Positions 15,774 to 23,998 of a DNA stretch of 64,000 nucleotides are shown in pieces. Origin of the DNA: Phaeobacter gallaeciensis DSM 26640. Lineage in GTDB: Bacteria > Pseudomonadota > Alphaproteobacteria > Rhodobacterales > Rhodobacteraceae. A program made the translations under genes and the position numbers. The notes under the pieces are model-generated. The model ran no database searches. It was given only the letters and a program-made list of their open reading frames with translations, and was not told where the DNA came from. The first letter of the stretch is position 1. Each line of letters starts with the position of its first letter. The DNA lies in NCBI RefSeq assembly GCF_000511385.1, contig NC_023138.1, positions 62,001 through 126,000 on the forward strand. Reading direction: 5' to 3'.

Positions 15774-17115
15774 GGCGTTTATCGTCCAGACTGGCGATAT
15801 CCGGAGGCTGACTGCCGGGTGCGGGTGGGGTTGCGGCGAAGGGGCCCGCGCGTTCCAGAGACGTGTCAATATCCCGGATGGCGGCTACGGCGGCGCGCAA
15901 CTCCGCCAGCGTCATTGTGTCCTCGGTGGCAGCCCCTTCGCGGCCGGCACGGATCGCCGCTTGTGTAATGGCGACAATCAACACCAGCACCGCCGGCAGG
16001 AGGTCAATCGCAATCGCGCCTGCCCAAGAAGGAACGAAATTGCCAGCATAAAGAATAACAGCATCCGCGGCAGAGACAGGAGTGTAGGTTGTATCATGTG
16101 GCGGGGTCATGCTCAGAACCGCGCTGGCCGCCGCGCCAAGCCCATCTGCCCGTTGCGCCAGAACACGCCTCACACTGTCGATAGTGGCCTGCTGTCCCTG
16201 TCGGGTGGCCGCATCCGAACCGTCCAGCTCTGGCGTGACAACACTGTCGGAAAGGTCACGCGCGGCCCTTTGGACCAGTGGGGCGACCGACAGTTGGCGC
16301 AGCTGTGTGATTACATTGGCAAGGCGCACAGCCTCTTCTGAAAAGAGGACCGACCGCTGGGCGACCGGACCTTGTTCGACTGTGAGCGCCCGCATGCGTG
16401 ACAGGATGGCGTTGCCCTCATCGAAGGCTGCCTCCACCAAGGGTTGCTGGCTGGTGATCTGCGTTTCCAGCGCCGCCAACTCATCCGATTTCTGGCGCAG
16501 CAATCGGAAAACCGCGCCCTGACCGGCGAAACCGGATAGTTGACCGGTTGCCTCCTGTTCGGAGAGATCAACAAAGGTCTGGCGCACCCTTGCTACGTCC
16601 CGAGCCAGGCTCTGACCGCTTTGGGTGATTTCATCCGCGCGTTCCAATGCCGTTTGGTAGTCTTGCACGGTCACGGCCAGATGTTGCTCAACAGCGGCGG
16701 CTCCCGCCAAGGCAGCGGCATTCAGCCAGGATGACATTGCGATGATTGCAACCGATCCTAGTGCCATCGATAGCACAAGACCGATACGCGCCGCGGCTGT
16801 CCGCACGGTCGGCACCAAGCGCATCATATAAGACCAGAATACAAAAATCCCTACGGATACGGCCACCGAATAGGCCAAGGCAGCAATCACCGAGAATGCG
16901 CCGGTGTCATCCAACAAAGACGAGACGCCAAGATAGGTGTAGATCCCCGAGGCCACGGCCAAGACGCCAAGCGCAGTACCTGTGATGCTATCAAGCCAGC
17001 TGAGGTGGTCCTCCAGATCGCGGGCGTTTTGCGCGGCGCGAGCTTCGCTCCGGCTCAACCCGGAGGCGGATCCGGTTGCACGATCTGAGTGCTGACCGCT
17101 GGGTTCGGTGGTCAT
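15763..17115 (-). CDS. Polytopic membrane protein with periplasmic coiled coil, unknown function
   Basis: I do not recognise this 450-residue protein. After a charged cytoplasmic N-terminus there are three membrane segments (about residues 44-125). A long hydrophilic, helix-rich stretch (130-330) with heptad-like patterning follows, then a fourth membrane segment (about 350-385, IAIDLLPAVLVLIVAITQAAI) and an acidic C-terminal tail. It is translationally coupled to the ClpP-like protein downstream, which suggests a two-component membrane protease or envelope-sensing unit. That role is inference from gene order only. Confidence 0.6.
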   Translation of the reverse strand: MTTEPSGQHSDRATGSASGLSRSEARAAQNARDLEDHLSWLDSITGTALGVLAVASGIYTYLGVSSLLDDTGAFSVIAALAYSVAVSVGIFVFWSYMMRLVPTVRTAAARIGLVLSMALGSVAIIAMSSWLNAAALAGAAAVEQHLAVTVQDYQTALERADEITQSGQSLARDVARVRQTFVDLSEQEATGQLSGFAGQGAVFRLLRQKSDELAALETQITSQQPLVEAAFDEGNAILSRMRALTVEQGPVAQRSVLFSEEAVRLANVITQLRQLSVAPLVQRAARDLSDSVVTPELDGSDAATRQGQQATIDSVRRVLAQRADGLGAAASAVLSMTPPHDTTYTPVSAADAVILYAGNFVPSWAGAIAIDLLPAVLVLIVAITQAAIRAGREGAATEDTMTLAELRAAVAAIRDIDTSLERAGPFAATPPAPGSQPPDIASLDDKRRAD

Positions 17116-17241
17116 GCGCGATGCTCCTTATTGCTTGTTCCAAGATATGATGCATAGGGGCAGATGCAATCGCTGCTATCTCAGTGCTGATGAATTGCCG
17201 CTCTATTTGCGTTGAACTTAATCATGGGCTGGGTCTGCGGG

Positions 17242-17739
17242 CTAATCCTCCCCGTCGGACGTATCCCCGCCGTTGTCGAGATCGGGTCTATGTTGCTGTG
17301 CCCAATCAACGATGGTGAGGATTAGAAATGCCAGCAGGGCGACCGAGGCGGCCTCGGCTATGAAACCGAAGCCGATAGCAATGCCAACTACACCGACAAC
17401 CCAGATGGCTGCACCGCTACCGACCCCGCGGAGTTTGCCCGTCTCGGTGGTCGACATGATCGCGCCGGCACCGAGAAATCCGATGCCGCCCACGATGCCT
17501 TGTATCGTCCTGGATGGATCAACCGCAGCGGTTCCCTCCTGCCCGGCAGCCGCAAGATTAAGAGTCAGCATCGTCAGCGCGCAACAGCCAAGGCAGATCA
17601 GCATATAGGCGCGTGCGCCCAATGGCTTCTTTTTGATTTCGCGGTCGAGACCGATCAACAGGCCCAAAGCAACGGCGAGACAGCAGCGTAGAAGAAAACT
17701 GTCATAGGCGATCATGGCGGCTGTCTGGGATGCGGACAT
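17242..17739 (-). CDS. MgtC/SapB-family membrane protein
   Basis: This 165-residue protein has about five hydrophobic segments and the MgtC signature: LLIGLDREIKKKPLGARAYML, then GIVGGIGFLGAGAIM and a GAAIWVVGVVGIAIG block. MgtC proteins modulate ATP synthase or ion homeostasis under Mg2+ limitation in several bacteria, but many small homologues are uncharacterised. The ATG at 17739 has AAGG 6-7 bases upstream, so it is preferred to the GTG-type start 5 codons earlier. Short length lacks the C-terminal soluble domain of Salmonella MgtC. Divergent from the stressosome operon. Confidence 0.85.
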   Translation of the reverse strand: MSASQTAAMIAYDSFLLRCCLAVALGLLIGLDREIKKKPLGARAYMLICLGCCALTMLTLNLAAAGQEGTAAVDPSRTIQGIVGGIGFLGAGAIMSTTETGKLRGVGSGAAIWVVGVVGIAIGFGFIAEAASVALLAFLILTIVDWAQQHRPDLDNGGDTSDGED

Positions 17740-17958
17740 CGTGGACCTTTCCAAGGGAGCTGCTGAAGTGCACGGCGAGTGTCGCGATACGGCTATTGTA
17801 GCCTATCCTTGCAAGAAAAAAGGAGAATTTCTACTGCGCAGTGTGAGATTTCAAAACTCTCTGTTTACAGCTGGGGCCGCAGAGCGCTATCAAATCGATC
17901 ATTCCATAGAGCACTCCGGCGCGCCTGACGCCGGATTTCCAGCCCAAATGAGGTCGAG

Positions 17959-18834
17959 ATGTCAGAAACCGCCACTGAAACTGTGCTCACGATTTTGCAA
18001 AGTGATTTTGAAGAGATTGTTGCGTCCTGGATTTCGACCCAAAGCGACGAAGGCGTGCAGCGGATTGACCTTTTCAGTCACAAAGAAGGGCGGGAGCAGA
18101 CTAGTGGCTTGTTGCGCGCGCTCATTTCTGGGATCGAAAAGGGTGCGACAGGCGATCGTTTTGATTTGTCCAGTGACGCTTGGGTGGATTTGCGCAGCGT
18201 GTTGGTCGACGTAACCAAAGAGCGCAGTTCACGTGGCGTTAGCCCCAGTGACATGGCTTCTTTCGTGTTGGCACTGAAGGCGCCGGTATTCTATCGCCTG
18301 AAAGACAAACTGGCAAAATACCCGACCAACCTTGTAGAGGAAATCTGGTTCTTCAGTCGGGTGATCGATGCATTTGCAGTTTATTGTGCAGAGGTATTTA
18401 TCGCCGAACGGGATCGCATTATCGAACAGCAGCGTGACCAGATGCAGGAACTGTCGACACCGGTTGTCGAACTGTGGGACAAAGTACTGACCCTGCCTCT
18501 GATCGGTACCATGGACTCAGCACGCGCGCAGGAGGTGATGGAAAACCTGCTGGAAACCATTCTGCGCCGTCAGGCAGAGGTGGTGATCGTAGATCTGACC
18601 GGTGTGCAGACCGTGGACACCCAGGTGGCCCAGCATATGCTGCGGATGGCTGCAGCTGTACGTCTGATGGGTGCGGAGTGCATTATCAGCGGTATCAGCC
18701 CGACCATCGCGCAAACAATGGTGCAATTGGGTGTGGACGTCGGCGAGGTAACAACCCGGTCCACCATCCGCAGTGGTCTGGCGGATGCGCTGAACCGTGT
18801 CGGATACGAAATCACCAAGAAGAAGGATCACTGA
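17959..18834 (+). CDS. rsbR: RsbR-type stressosome scaffold protein (RsbR_N + STAS)
   Basis: This 291-residue protein is the sensory shell of a stressosome. Residues 1-150 form a globin-like sensor domain, and the linker IIEQQRDQMQELSTPVVELWDKVLTLP is the conserved coiled connector (seen here at 154-180). Residues 180-285 are a STAS domain. Phosphoacceptor candidates equivalent to Thr171 and Thr205 of B. subtilis RsbRA are Thr221 (VDTQVA) and Thr253 (IAQT). A GAGG site precedes the ATG. First gene of a five-gene operon with rsbS, rsbT and two further ATP-binding proteins. No GGAAC-N-CGTT general-stress promoter is visible upstream. Confidence 0.9.
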   Translation: MSETATETVLTILQSDFEEIVASWISTQSDEGVQRIDLFSHKEGREQTSGLLRALISGIEKGATGDRFDLSSDAWVDLRSVLVDVTKERSSRGVSPSDMASFVLALKAPVFYRLKDKLAKYPTNLVEEIWFFSRVIDAFAVYCAEVFIAERDRIIEQQRDQMQELSTPVVELWDKVLTLPLIGTMDSARAQEVMENLLETILRRQAEVVIVDLTGVQTVDTQVAQHMLRMAAAVRLMGAECIISGISPTIAQTMVQLGVDVGEVTTRSTIRSGLADALNRVGYEITKKKDH

Positions 18835-18835
18835 C

Positions 18836-19198
18836 ATGTCCAGCGCATCGGCCATTTACTTTGTCGAAGGCGTTCTGTTGGTGGCGATCCAGGAAGATAT
18901 TTCCGATACCGATATTCTGGATTTGCAGGAGGCCCTCTCCGAACGTGTGGTGGACGAAGCGGCCCGGGCGGTGGTTATGGACATCAGCGCATTGGAGATT
19001 GTCGATACATTCGTGGGCCGGATTCTGGCGCAGCTGGCGAGCGTGTCAAAACTGTTAGATGCCCAGACTTATGTGGTTGGCATGCGTCCTGCGGTGGCAA
19101 TGACACTGGTGGAATTGGGTATGGATTTGCCCGAGAGCAAAACGGCGCTCAGCCTGACGCATGCGTTGCGCGATCTGCGCGGTGAACGTCAGGGATGA
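18836..19198 (+). CDS. rsbS: RsbS-type STAS protein of the stressosome
   Basis: This 120-residue single-domain STAS protein forms the stressosome core with RsbR and captures RsbT. The helix normally carrying the phosphoserine (Ser59 in B. subtilis) reads EIVDTFVGRIL here, so the acceptor would be Thr58, a conservative change. The GMRPAVAMTLVELG block is typical of RsbS. It starts one base after the rsbR stop and overlaps rsbT by 4 bases (ATGA), so the three are translated together. Confidence 0.9.
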   Translation: MSSASAIYFVEGVLLVAIQEDISDTDILDLQEALSERVVDEAARAVVMDISALEIVDTFVGRILAQLASVSKLLDAQTYVVGMRPAVAMTLVELGMDLPESKTALSLTHALRDLRGERQG

Positions 19199-19602
19199 TA
19201 CCCACGGATGGTGTTCTGATCGGTGTTTACGCACTGATCAGGGATCGCGATGTTATTCAGGTGCGCAGGATTGCGGGTCGTGAAATGGATCAGCGGGGTG
19301 CGCGTACCGTGCAAAAAACCCGGTTTGTCACTGCGGTCAGTGAAATTGCAAGAAATGTGGTGATGCATGGTGGCGGAGGCGAAGCGCGTATCTATATCCA
19401 CAATGAACCGTCCGCGATCAGCGTGGTCTGTGTCGACAACGGGCCCGGAATTGCGGATCTGGACGCTGCGTTCAGCGATGGTTTCAGCACTGCGGGCAGC
19501 ATGGGGCGCGGCCTGGGCGGTGCGAAACGGCTGAGCGATGCGCTGGATGTCGAGACCGAAGAAGGCAAAGGAACACGCGTGATAATGATGGCCCGGATAT
19601 GA
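19195..19602 (+). CDS. rsbT: RsbT-type serine/threonine kinase (switch protein)
   Basis: This 135-residue GHKL-fold kinase has the N box (AVSEIARNVVMHG), G1 box (VDNGPGI) and G2 region (GRGLGGAKRLSDALDV). RsbT phosphorylates RsbR and RsbS under stress, leaves the stressosome and activates a downstream partner. Start overlaps rsbS and the end overlaps the next gene by 4 bases. In Bacillus the target is the phosphatase RsbU; no RsbU is encoded here, so the target is probably one of the two following proteins. Confidence 0.9.
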   Translation: MIPTDGVLIGVYALIRDRDVIQVRRIAGREMDQRGARTVQKTRFVTAVSEIARNVVMHGGGGEARIYIHNEPSAISVVCVDNGPGIADLDAAFSDGFSTAGSMGRGLGGAKRLSDALDVETEEGKGTRVIMMARI

Positions 19603-20612
19603 CCCATTGGTTGCCTCTTTCAGACCCCAGTGACGTTTCGGTCTGTCGCCGCAACGCGCGCCAGCTGGCGCAGGTGGCTGGGTTTTCACAGGCCCGGACC
19701 GAAGAGATTGCCATCGTTGTCAGCGAGGCGGCCACCAATGTCTTGCGATATGCCAAACGGGGCCGCTGCCTGTTACAGCGAATGCCGGGCATCGGCGGTC
19801 CGCGTTTGGCGGTGATCGTCGTGGATCAGGGGCCCGGGATCGACGCGCTCGACAAAATGATGAGGGACGGGAGCAGTAGCGAAGGCTCAGCGGGGCTGGG
19901 CCTGGGTGCGATGCAACGGTTGTCGGATCGCTTCGATATCTATTCGAACCGTGATGAAGGCACGGTTGTGGCGTGTGAATTCCAGCAGCGCCCATACCGG
20001 CCAGCCGCAATGGATGTCGCGGGTCTTGTGGTGACTCACCCTGGAGAAATCCGCTGCGGCGACGCTTGGGATATGACATGTGTGACTCCAAACGCTGCCC
20101 CTGATGGCAGATTGGACCTGATCCTTTGTGATGGGTTGGGGCATGGTCATCGGGCGGCGGATGCCGCTGAACGGGTTCTGCAGGCCTTTGGGCAAAAGCC
20201 GGGTCGCACTCCTGCTGCGGCCTTGGCGGATATATCGGTTGATATCGCTGATACCCGTGGTGCTGTTGCGGCCTGTGTCGCGGTGGCTGCGGACGGGCGA
20301 CGCCTGTCCTATGCCTCCGTTGGCAATATTGCGACGATCCGCGCGCGGCTGGGTGAGACAAAGAGATTTGCGACCCGCGATGGCCATCTTGGAGGAGCCG
20401 CACTTTCTCCGTTTTCGGACGAGGTCAATCTGCAGCCCGGTGATACCGTTATTCTGCATAGTGATGGTCTGCTGACTTTACGGAACCTCCACGAAAAACC
20501 TGCTCTGCTGATGCGTTCTGCGTTATTGATTGCTGGAAAGCTCATGGCCGAAAACTTCAGAGGTCGTGACGACGCCAGTCTTGCAGTTATTAAAATCGCT
20601 AAAGAGATCTAA
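19599..20612 (+). CDS. HATPase-PP2C fusion (RsbT/W-like domain + RsbX-like phosphatase)
   Basis: This 337-residue protein combines an N-terminal GHKL ATP-binding domain (residues 1-125; EEIAIVVSEAATNVLRYA N box, VDQGPGIDAL, GLGLGAMQRLSDRF) with a C-terminal SpoIIE/PP2C-like phosphatase (about 140-335). The metal-binding DGLGHG motif and HSDGL are visible in the latter. RsbX in Bacillus resets the stressosome by dephosphorylating RsbR and RsbS, and the C-terminal half is RsbX-like. The fused second kinase-like domain means one chain could hold both opposing activities. Overlaps rsbT by 4 bases. Confidence 0.85.
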   Translation: MTHWLPLSDPSDVSVCRRNARQLAQVAGFSQARTEEIAIVVSEAATNVLRYAKRGRCLLQRMPGIGGPRLAVIVVDQGPGIDALDKMMRDGSSSEGSAGLGLGAMQRLSDRFDIYSNRDEGTVVACEFQQRPYRPAAMDVAGLVVTHPGEIRCGDAWDMTCVTPNAAPDGRLDLILCDGLGHGHRAADAAERVLQAFGQKPGRTPAAALADISVDIADTRGAVAACVAVAADGRRLSYASVGNIATIRARLGETKRFATRDGHLGGAALSPFSDEVNLQPGDTVILHSDGLLTLRNLHEKPALLMRSALLIAGKLMAENFRGRDDASLAVIKIAKEI

Positions 20613-20616
20613 ACCC

Positions 20617-21777
20617 GTGCCGACCGCCCTGATCACTTTGAAAATCGATACGGAACAGGATGTTCTGAGGCTGCGCTTTATCGCGATGGCGATCACCAAG
20701 GCCTTGCAGTTCGGGACATTTGCGCAGACGCGGGCGGTGACGGCACTGCTTGAGGCGGCTCGAAATGCCCAACAACATGCCAGTGTTGGACGGGTTCGGC
20801 TGAGTTTGCAGGAACACGGCGACAAGGTGGCCATGCGGGCCATGATCACGGATCAGGGACCAGGTATTGACGGGCTCGACGACATTCTGCGGGGCCGAGG
20901 GGGCGGAGTGGCGCCTGGTTCGGGGCTGGGACTGGGGTTGCGCGGGCTGTCACGCCTTTCTGATCATCACGCGATACGCAGCGGGCCAGAGGGCACGGAG
21001 ATTGAACTTCTGTTCCTGAGCCCGGTGAAAAGCGACGAGATGGTCACCTCTACGCAAGCTGCGACTGATGCTATCAGTAAGATCCGCGACGCTGATCCTG
21101 TTGCGGAACTTGCGGAACAGAACCGGGTGTTGCTTGAGGCGTTGACGGAACGGGATCTCCTGATGAAGGAGGTCCATCATAGAACCGGTAACAATCTCGC
21201 GCTGATCGGTGCGCTGATCAGGATGAGTCGCAGAGGGGCCGAGGCACCGGAAACCGTCTCGGTGCTGTCGGATCTGGAGGCGCGGGTTCAATCGGTGATC
21301 CGCGTGCATGAACAATTGCAGCGTTCTGCCCGGGTTGACCATTTGCAGGCGCTGCCCTTTTTGCAGGAGGTTGCGGCAAGTGCCGAGGGGGCGTTCAACT
21401 CCGAAAACCTCCAAGTGGCGGTATCGGTGCGCGGCGATGACATGACGATCCCAAGTTCGATGGCGATTGATCTGGGTCTTCTGACAGGTGAGCTGCTGAC
21501 CAATGCGTATAAGCATGCCTTTGTCGGGCGTGAGCAAGGAAGTATTCTGGTTGAGCTGACCGAACAGGATGACGCGTTGCGGCTGGTGATCGCAGATGAC
21601 GGGCGCGGCCTGTCCGAGGGCGATGCCAGACCTGAGCGCTCCGGTTCTCTTGGCTGGCGTATGATCCGCAGCATGGTCGGCAAATATGCCGGCACAACCG
21701 AGGTGGATGGCTCCGATGGTATGCGGGTGCAGTTCACCCTGCCACTCGCCGACGAACAGGCCGATAGATCAGCCTGA
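20617..21777 (+). CDS. Hybrid HATPase-HisKA_2-HATPase sensor kinase, stressosome output candidate
   Basis: This 386-residue protein begins with an RsbW-like ATP-binding domain (residues 1-130; LLEAARNAQQHA, TDQGPGID). A HisKA_2 domain follows with EVHHRTGNN, phosphoacceptor His188, then a second HATPase domain (about 280-380; ELLTNAYKHAF, ADDGRGL). HisKA_2/HWE kinases feed the alphaproteobacterial PhyR-NepR-EcfG general stress response. This suggests the stressosome signals to that pathway, although no response regulator lies here. GTG at 20617, 4 bases after the previous stop, is the only sensible start; its ribosome site is weak. Ends overlapping the convergent M20 gene by 9 bases. Confidence 0.83.
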   Translation: MPTALITLKIDTEQDVLRLRFIAMAITKALQFGTFAQTRAVTALLEAARNAQQHASVGRVRLSLQEHGDKVAMRAMITDQGPGIDGLDDILRGRGGGVAPGSGLGLGLRGLSRLSDHHAIRSGPEGTEIELLFLSPVKSDEMVTSTQAATDAISKIRDADPVAELAEQNRVLLEALTERDLLMKEVHHRTGNNLALIGALIRMSRRGAEAPETVSVLSDLEARVQSVIRVHEQLQRSARVDHLQALPFLQEVAASAEGAFNSENLQVAVSVRGDDMTIPSSMAIDLGLLTGELLTNAYKHAFVGREQGSILVELTEQDDALRLVIADDGRGLSEGDARPERSGSLGWRMIRSMVGKYAGTTEVDGSDGMRVQFTLPLADEQADRSA

Positions 21778-22896
21778 TCGGGCCAAGGCGCACCAGTACG
21801 CAATGCCGTGGTCGATGGCATCGTCATTGAAATCATACCCTGGATTGTGCAGCGGCATGGCATGGGCACCGTCAGTGCCATTGCCCATCAAGACAAATGC
21901 GCCCGGGCGGTGCTGTAGGAAGGCCGCAAAGTCCTCTGAAAACCCCACACGCCCGTAATGCGCATCAATGTTGCCAGCGGATCCTGCTGCTGCAACGGCC
22001 AATGTGGTTGCACCCGCGTCATTCACCAATGGCTGGAATGATGTTGAATAGGACACCTCGCAGCGGGCACCTTGTGCGGCACAGATGCCATCGGCGATGT
22101 CGCGCATACGCTGCTCGATCGTGTGGGAGACATGGGCGTCAAATCCCCGACAGTCTCCGGAAATCAATACGTTGCTAGCCAGAATATTGCGAGCACCATC
22201 GGTTTCGAAATCCGTGATTGAAACAACGCAATGATCCTGTGCTGACACCGAGCGCGATGTGATTGTCTGTAGTTGGGTGACGATTGCAGCGCCTGTTACG
22301 ATTGGGTCGATTGCTTTCTCTGGCATGGACGCGTGGCCGCCCCGCCCAGTGATCCGGATCTCGAAATTATCCTCAAAGGCACAGAAAGCACCGGTCTCAG
22401 TCGCGAAGTGACCAAGCGGCATCCCCGGCATGTTGTGAAGGCCATAGATCCGGGTGATATCAAAGCGATCAAACAGACCATCCGCAATCATCGCCGCAGC
22501 GCCCGTGCCGTTTTCCTCATCCGGTTGAAAGAGGAAATGGACGGTTTGATTGAAATCTGGATCCTGCGCCAGACGGAGGGCAGCACCCAGAAGCATGGTG
22601 CTGTGCCCGTCGTGACCGCAGCCATGAAACCGGCCGGGATGGCGGGAGCGGTAGGGTAGGTTGGTGGCTTCCTCAATCGGCAGCGCGTCCATATCGGCGC
22701 GCAACGCGACGCCGGCGGCAGACTGGCCCCGGGTCAAGGTGGCCACGAGACCCGTGCCACCAATTCCGCGGGTCACAGTCAGCCCAGCCTGTTCCAGCTC
22801 TTTAGCAATGGCATCTGAGGTACGCGCGAGGTCAAAACCTGTTTCCGGATGCGCGTGTAAATCACGCCGAAAGGTGACGAGATCTAGCTCAGGCAT
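21769..22896 (-). CDS. M20 family amidohydrolase (aminoacylase/hippurate-hydrolase type)
   Basis: This 375-residue metallohydrolase removes acyl groups from amino acids or similar amides. Metal ligands are visible in HGCGHDGHS, in QPDEENGTG and in GLHNMP, with the late catalytic/ligand His in LHNPGYDFND. The ATG at 22896 lies 8 bases inside the end of the upstream PLP-enzyme gene, so the pair is coupled. In E. coli the diaminopropionate lyase gene ygeX is likewise next to an M20-type gene, ygeY, which supports a joint role in using an acylated or uncommon amino acid. The true substrate is unknown. Confidence 0.87.
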   Translation of the reverse strand: MPELDLVTFRRDLHAHPETGFDLARTSDAIAKELEQAGLTVTRGIGGTGLVATLTRGQSAAGVALRADMDALPIEEATNLPYRSRHPGRFHGCGHDGHSTMLLGAALRLAQDPDFNQTVHFLFQPDEENGTGAAAMIADGLFDRFDITRIYGLHNMPGMPLGHFATETGAFCAFEDNFEIRITGRGGHASMPEKAIDPIVTGAAIVTQLQTITSRSVSAQDHCVVSITDFETDGARNILASNVLISGDCRGFDAHVSHTIEQRMRDIADGICAAQGARCEVSYSTSFQPLVNDAGATTLAVAAAGSAGNIDAHYGRVGFSEDFAAFLQHRPGAFVLMGNGTDGAHAMPLHNPGYDFNDDAIDHGIAYWCALARSG

Positions 22897-23914
22897 CGTC
22901 AACGCCCCCTTCTGAGAGGATCACAAGTGGCCGCATGTCAGGAGATGTGCCCGCTTCCAGATCCTGAACCAGAGCCGTCAACCCGGCGGCGCCGGATGGG
23001 GTGCTAGCAATCCCGAGCGTGGCGGAGACCTCGACCCCTCTGAGCGCCGCTGTATCAGAGATGGTCACGTATCGGTCGGCTGCCTTGGATAATATTTCGT
23101 AGGCGAGCAGTGAGGGTGTCTTGCAATCCAGACGCCCCATATTGGAGACTGGTCCTTCTACCGTCACCATTTTACCTGCGTGTGCACTATGCTGAAGGCA
23201 AGGCGCCGCGTCGGGTTCAACCACGATGATTTCGGGCTGAACCGCCCAGTTGGCACGGATAATATAGGCCATCGCACCAGCCAATCCGCCGACACCGGCC
23301 TGCAGATAAACATGGGTCGGCCATTGGCCCGAGCTTGCGAAACTGTCGCGCATTTCCTGCGCGATCACCGTGTAGCCTTCCATCACCAGTCGGGGGGGCT
23401 CTGTGTAGCCGGGCCAGGACCCATCGGCGAGGTGAACTGCACCGCTTCCTTCTGTGTCTTTGATGGCTGCTGCGATGCTGTCCTCATAGGTGGCACCGGA
23501 GCGGATGACCTCGGAACCTTTGGCGCGCAGCCGCTGGACGAAGTCCTCAGGGACGGTATCGGCGAGATGGATCCTGCAAGCCGCTCCAAAAAGCCGCGCT
23601 CCGGCGGCAACGGCCATGCCATGGTTCCCTGCACTCGCACAGACGAAGGTCACATGTGACGCCGCCTCCCGCCCGGCGTCGCTGGCCAGGTCGTTTTCGG
23701 TCAGCCCGGTTTCACGCATCAGCAATTCGGCGACGGCGTAGACACCCCCCATCGCTTTGAAGGCGCCAAGACCCATCCGATCGGTTTCATCCTTGATCCA
23801 GACCTGCTTGCCGGCCACCTCATGCAGGGCCAGCGGTGAGGGGCGATATGCCGGGCAGGCCTGCAGCATCTGCTGTGGTTTGGCGGGGTCGAGCGTGACA
23901 TTGATCTTGTTCAT
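22889..23914 (-). CDS. PLP-dependent lyase, diaminopropionate ammonia-lyase-like
   Basis: This 341-residue fold-type II PLP enzyme is of the threonine synthase/diaminopropionate ammonia-lyase group. The PLP lysine is in GLGAFKAMGG, the phosphate-binding loop is near QAGVGGLAGA, and ADGSWPGYTE matches the second aspartate motif of E. coli/Salmonella diaminopropionate lyase. The motif TDGNHG, whose Asp is assigned to the D-isomer in that enzyme, reads SAGNHG here. It may therefore be L-specific or act on another beta-substituted amino acid. It is shorter than the roughly 400-residue E. coli enzyme. First gene of a pair with the M20 hydrolase and divergent from an Lrp-type regulator. Confidence 0.75.
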   Translation of the reverse strand: MNKINVTLDPAKPQQMLQACPAYRPSPLALHEVAGKQVWIKDETDRMGLGAFKAMGGVYAVAELLMRETGLTENDLASDAGREAASHVTFVCASAGNHGMAVAAGARLFGAACRIHLADTVPEDFVQRLRAKGSEVIRSGATYEDSIAAAIKDTEGSGAVHLADGSWPGYTEPPRLVMEGYTVIAQEMRDSFASSGQWPTHVYLQAGVGGLAGAMAYIIRANWAVQPEIIVVEPDAAPCLQHSAHAGKMVTVEGPVSNMGRLDCKTPSLLAYEILSKAADRYVTISDTAALRGVEVSATLGIASTPSGAAGLTALVQDLEAGTSPDMRPLVILSEGGVDDA

Positions 23915-23974
23915 TCCGACAGTTTAGACAAGAGTATTGCTATGTTCTGATCAATGTCAGACCATATACGAAAA

Positions 23975-23987
23975 AATATTGCATATT
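23975..23987. promoter_or_regulatory. Possible Lrp-type operator
   Basis: AATAT-TGC-ATATT, a perfect 5-3-5 palindrome in an AT-rich stretch, lies 11 bases before the start of the Lrp gene. It sits in the divergent promoter region with the PLP lyase. Autoregulation and control of the neighbour are inferred. Confidence 0.4.
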
Positions 23988-23998
23988 GGTGAGGTTCT

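Noticed and set aside
17740-17958. EcfG-type general-stress promoter before rsbR
   Set aside because: No GGAAC-N16-17-CGTT pair was found.
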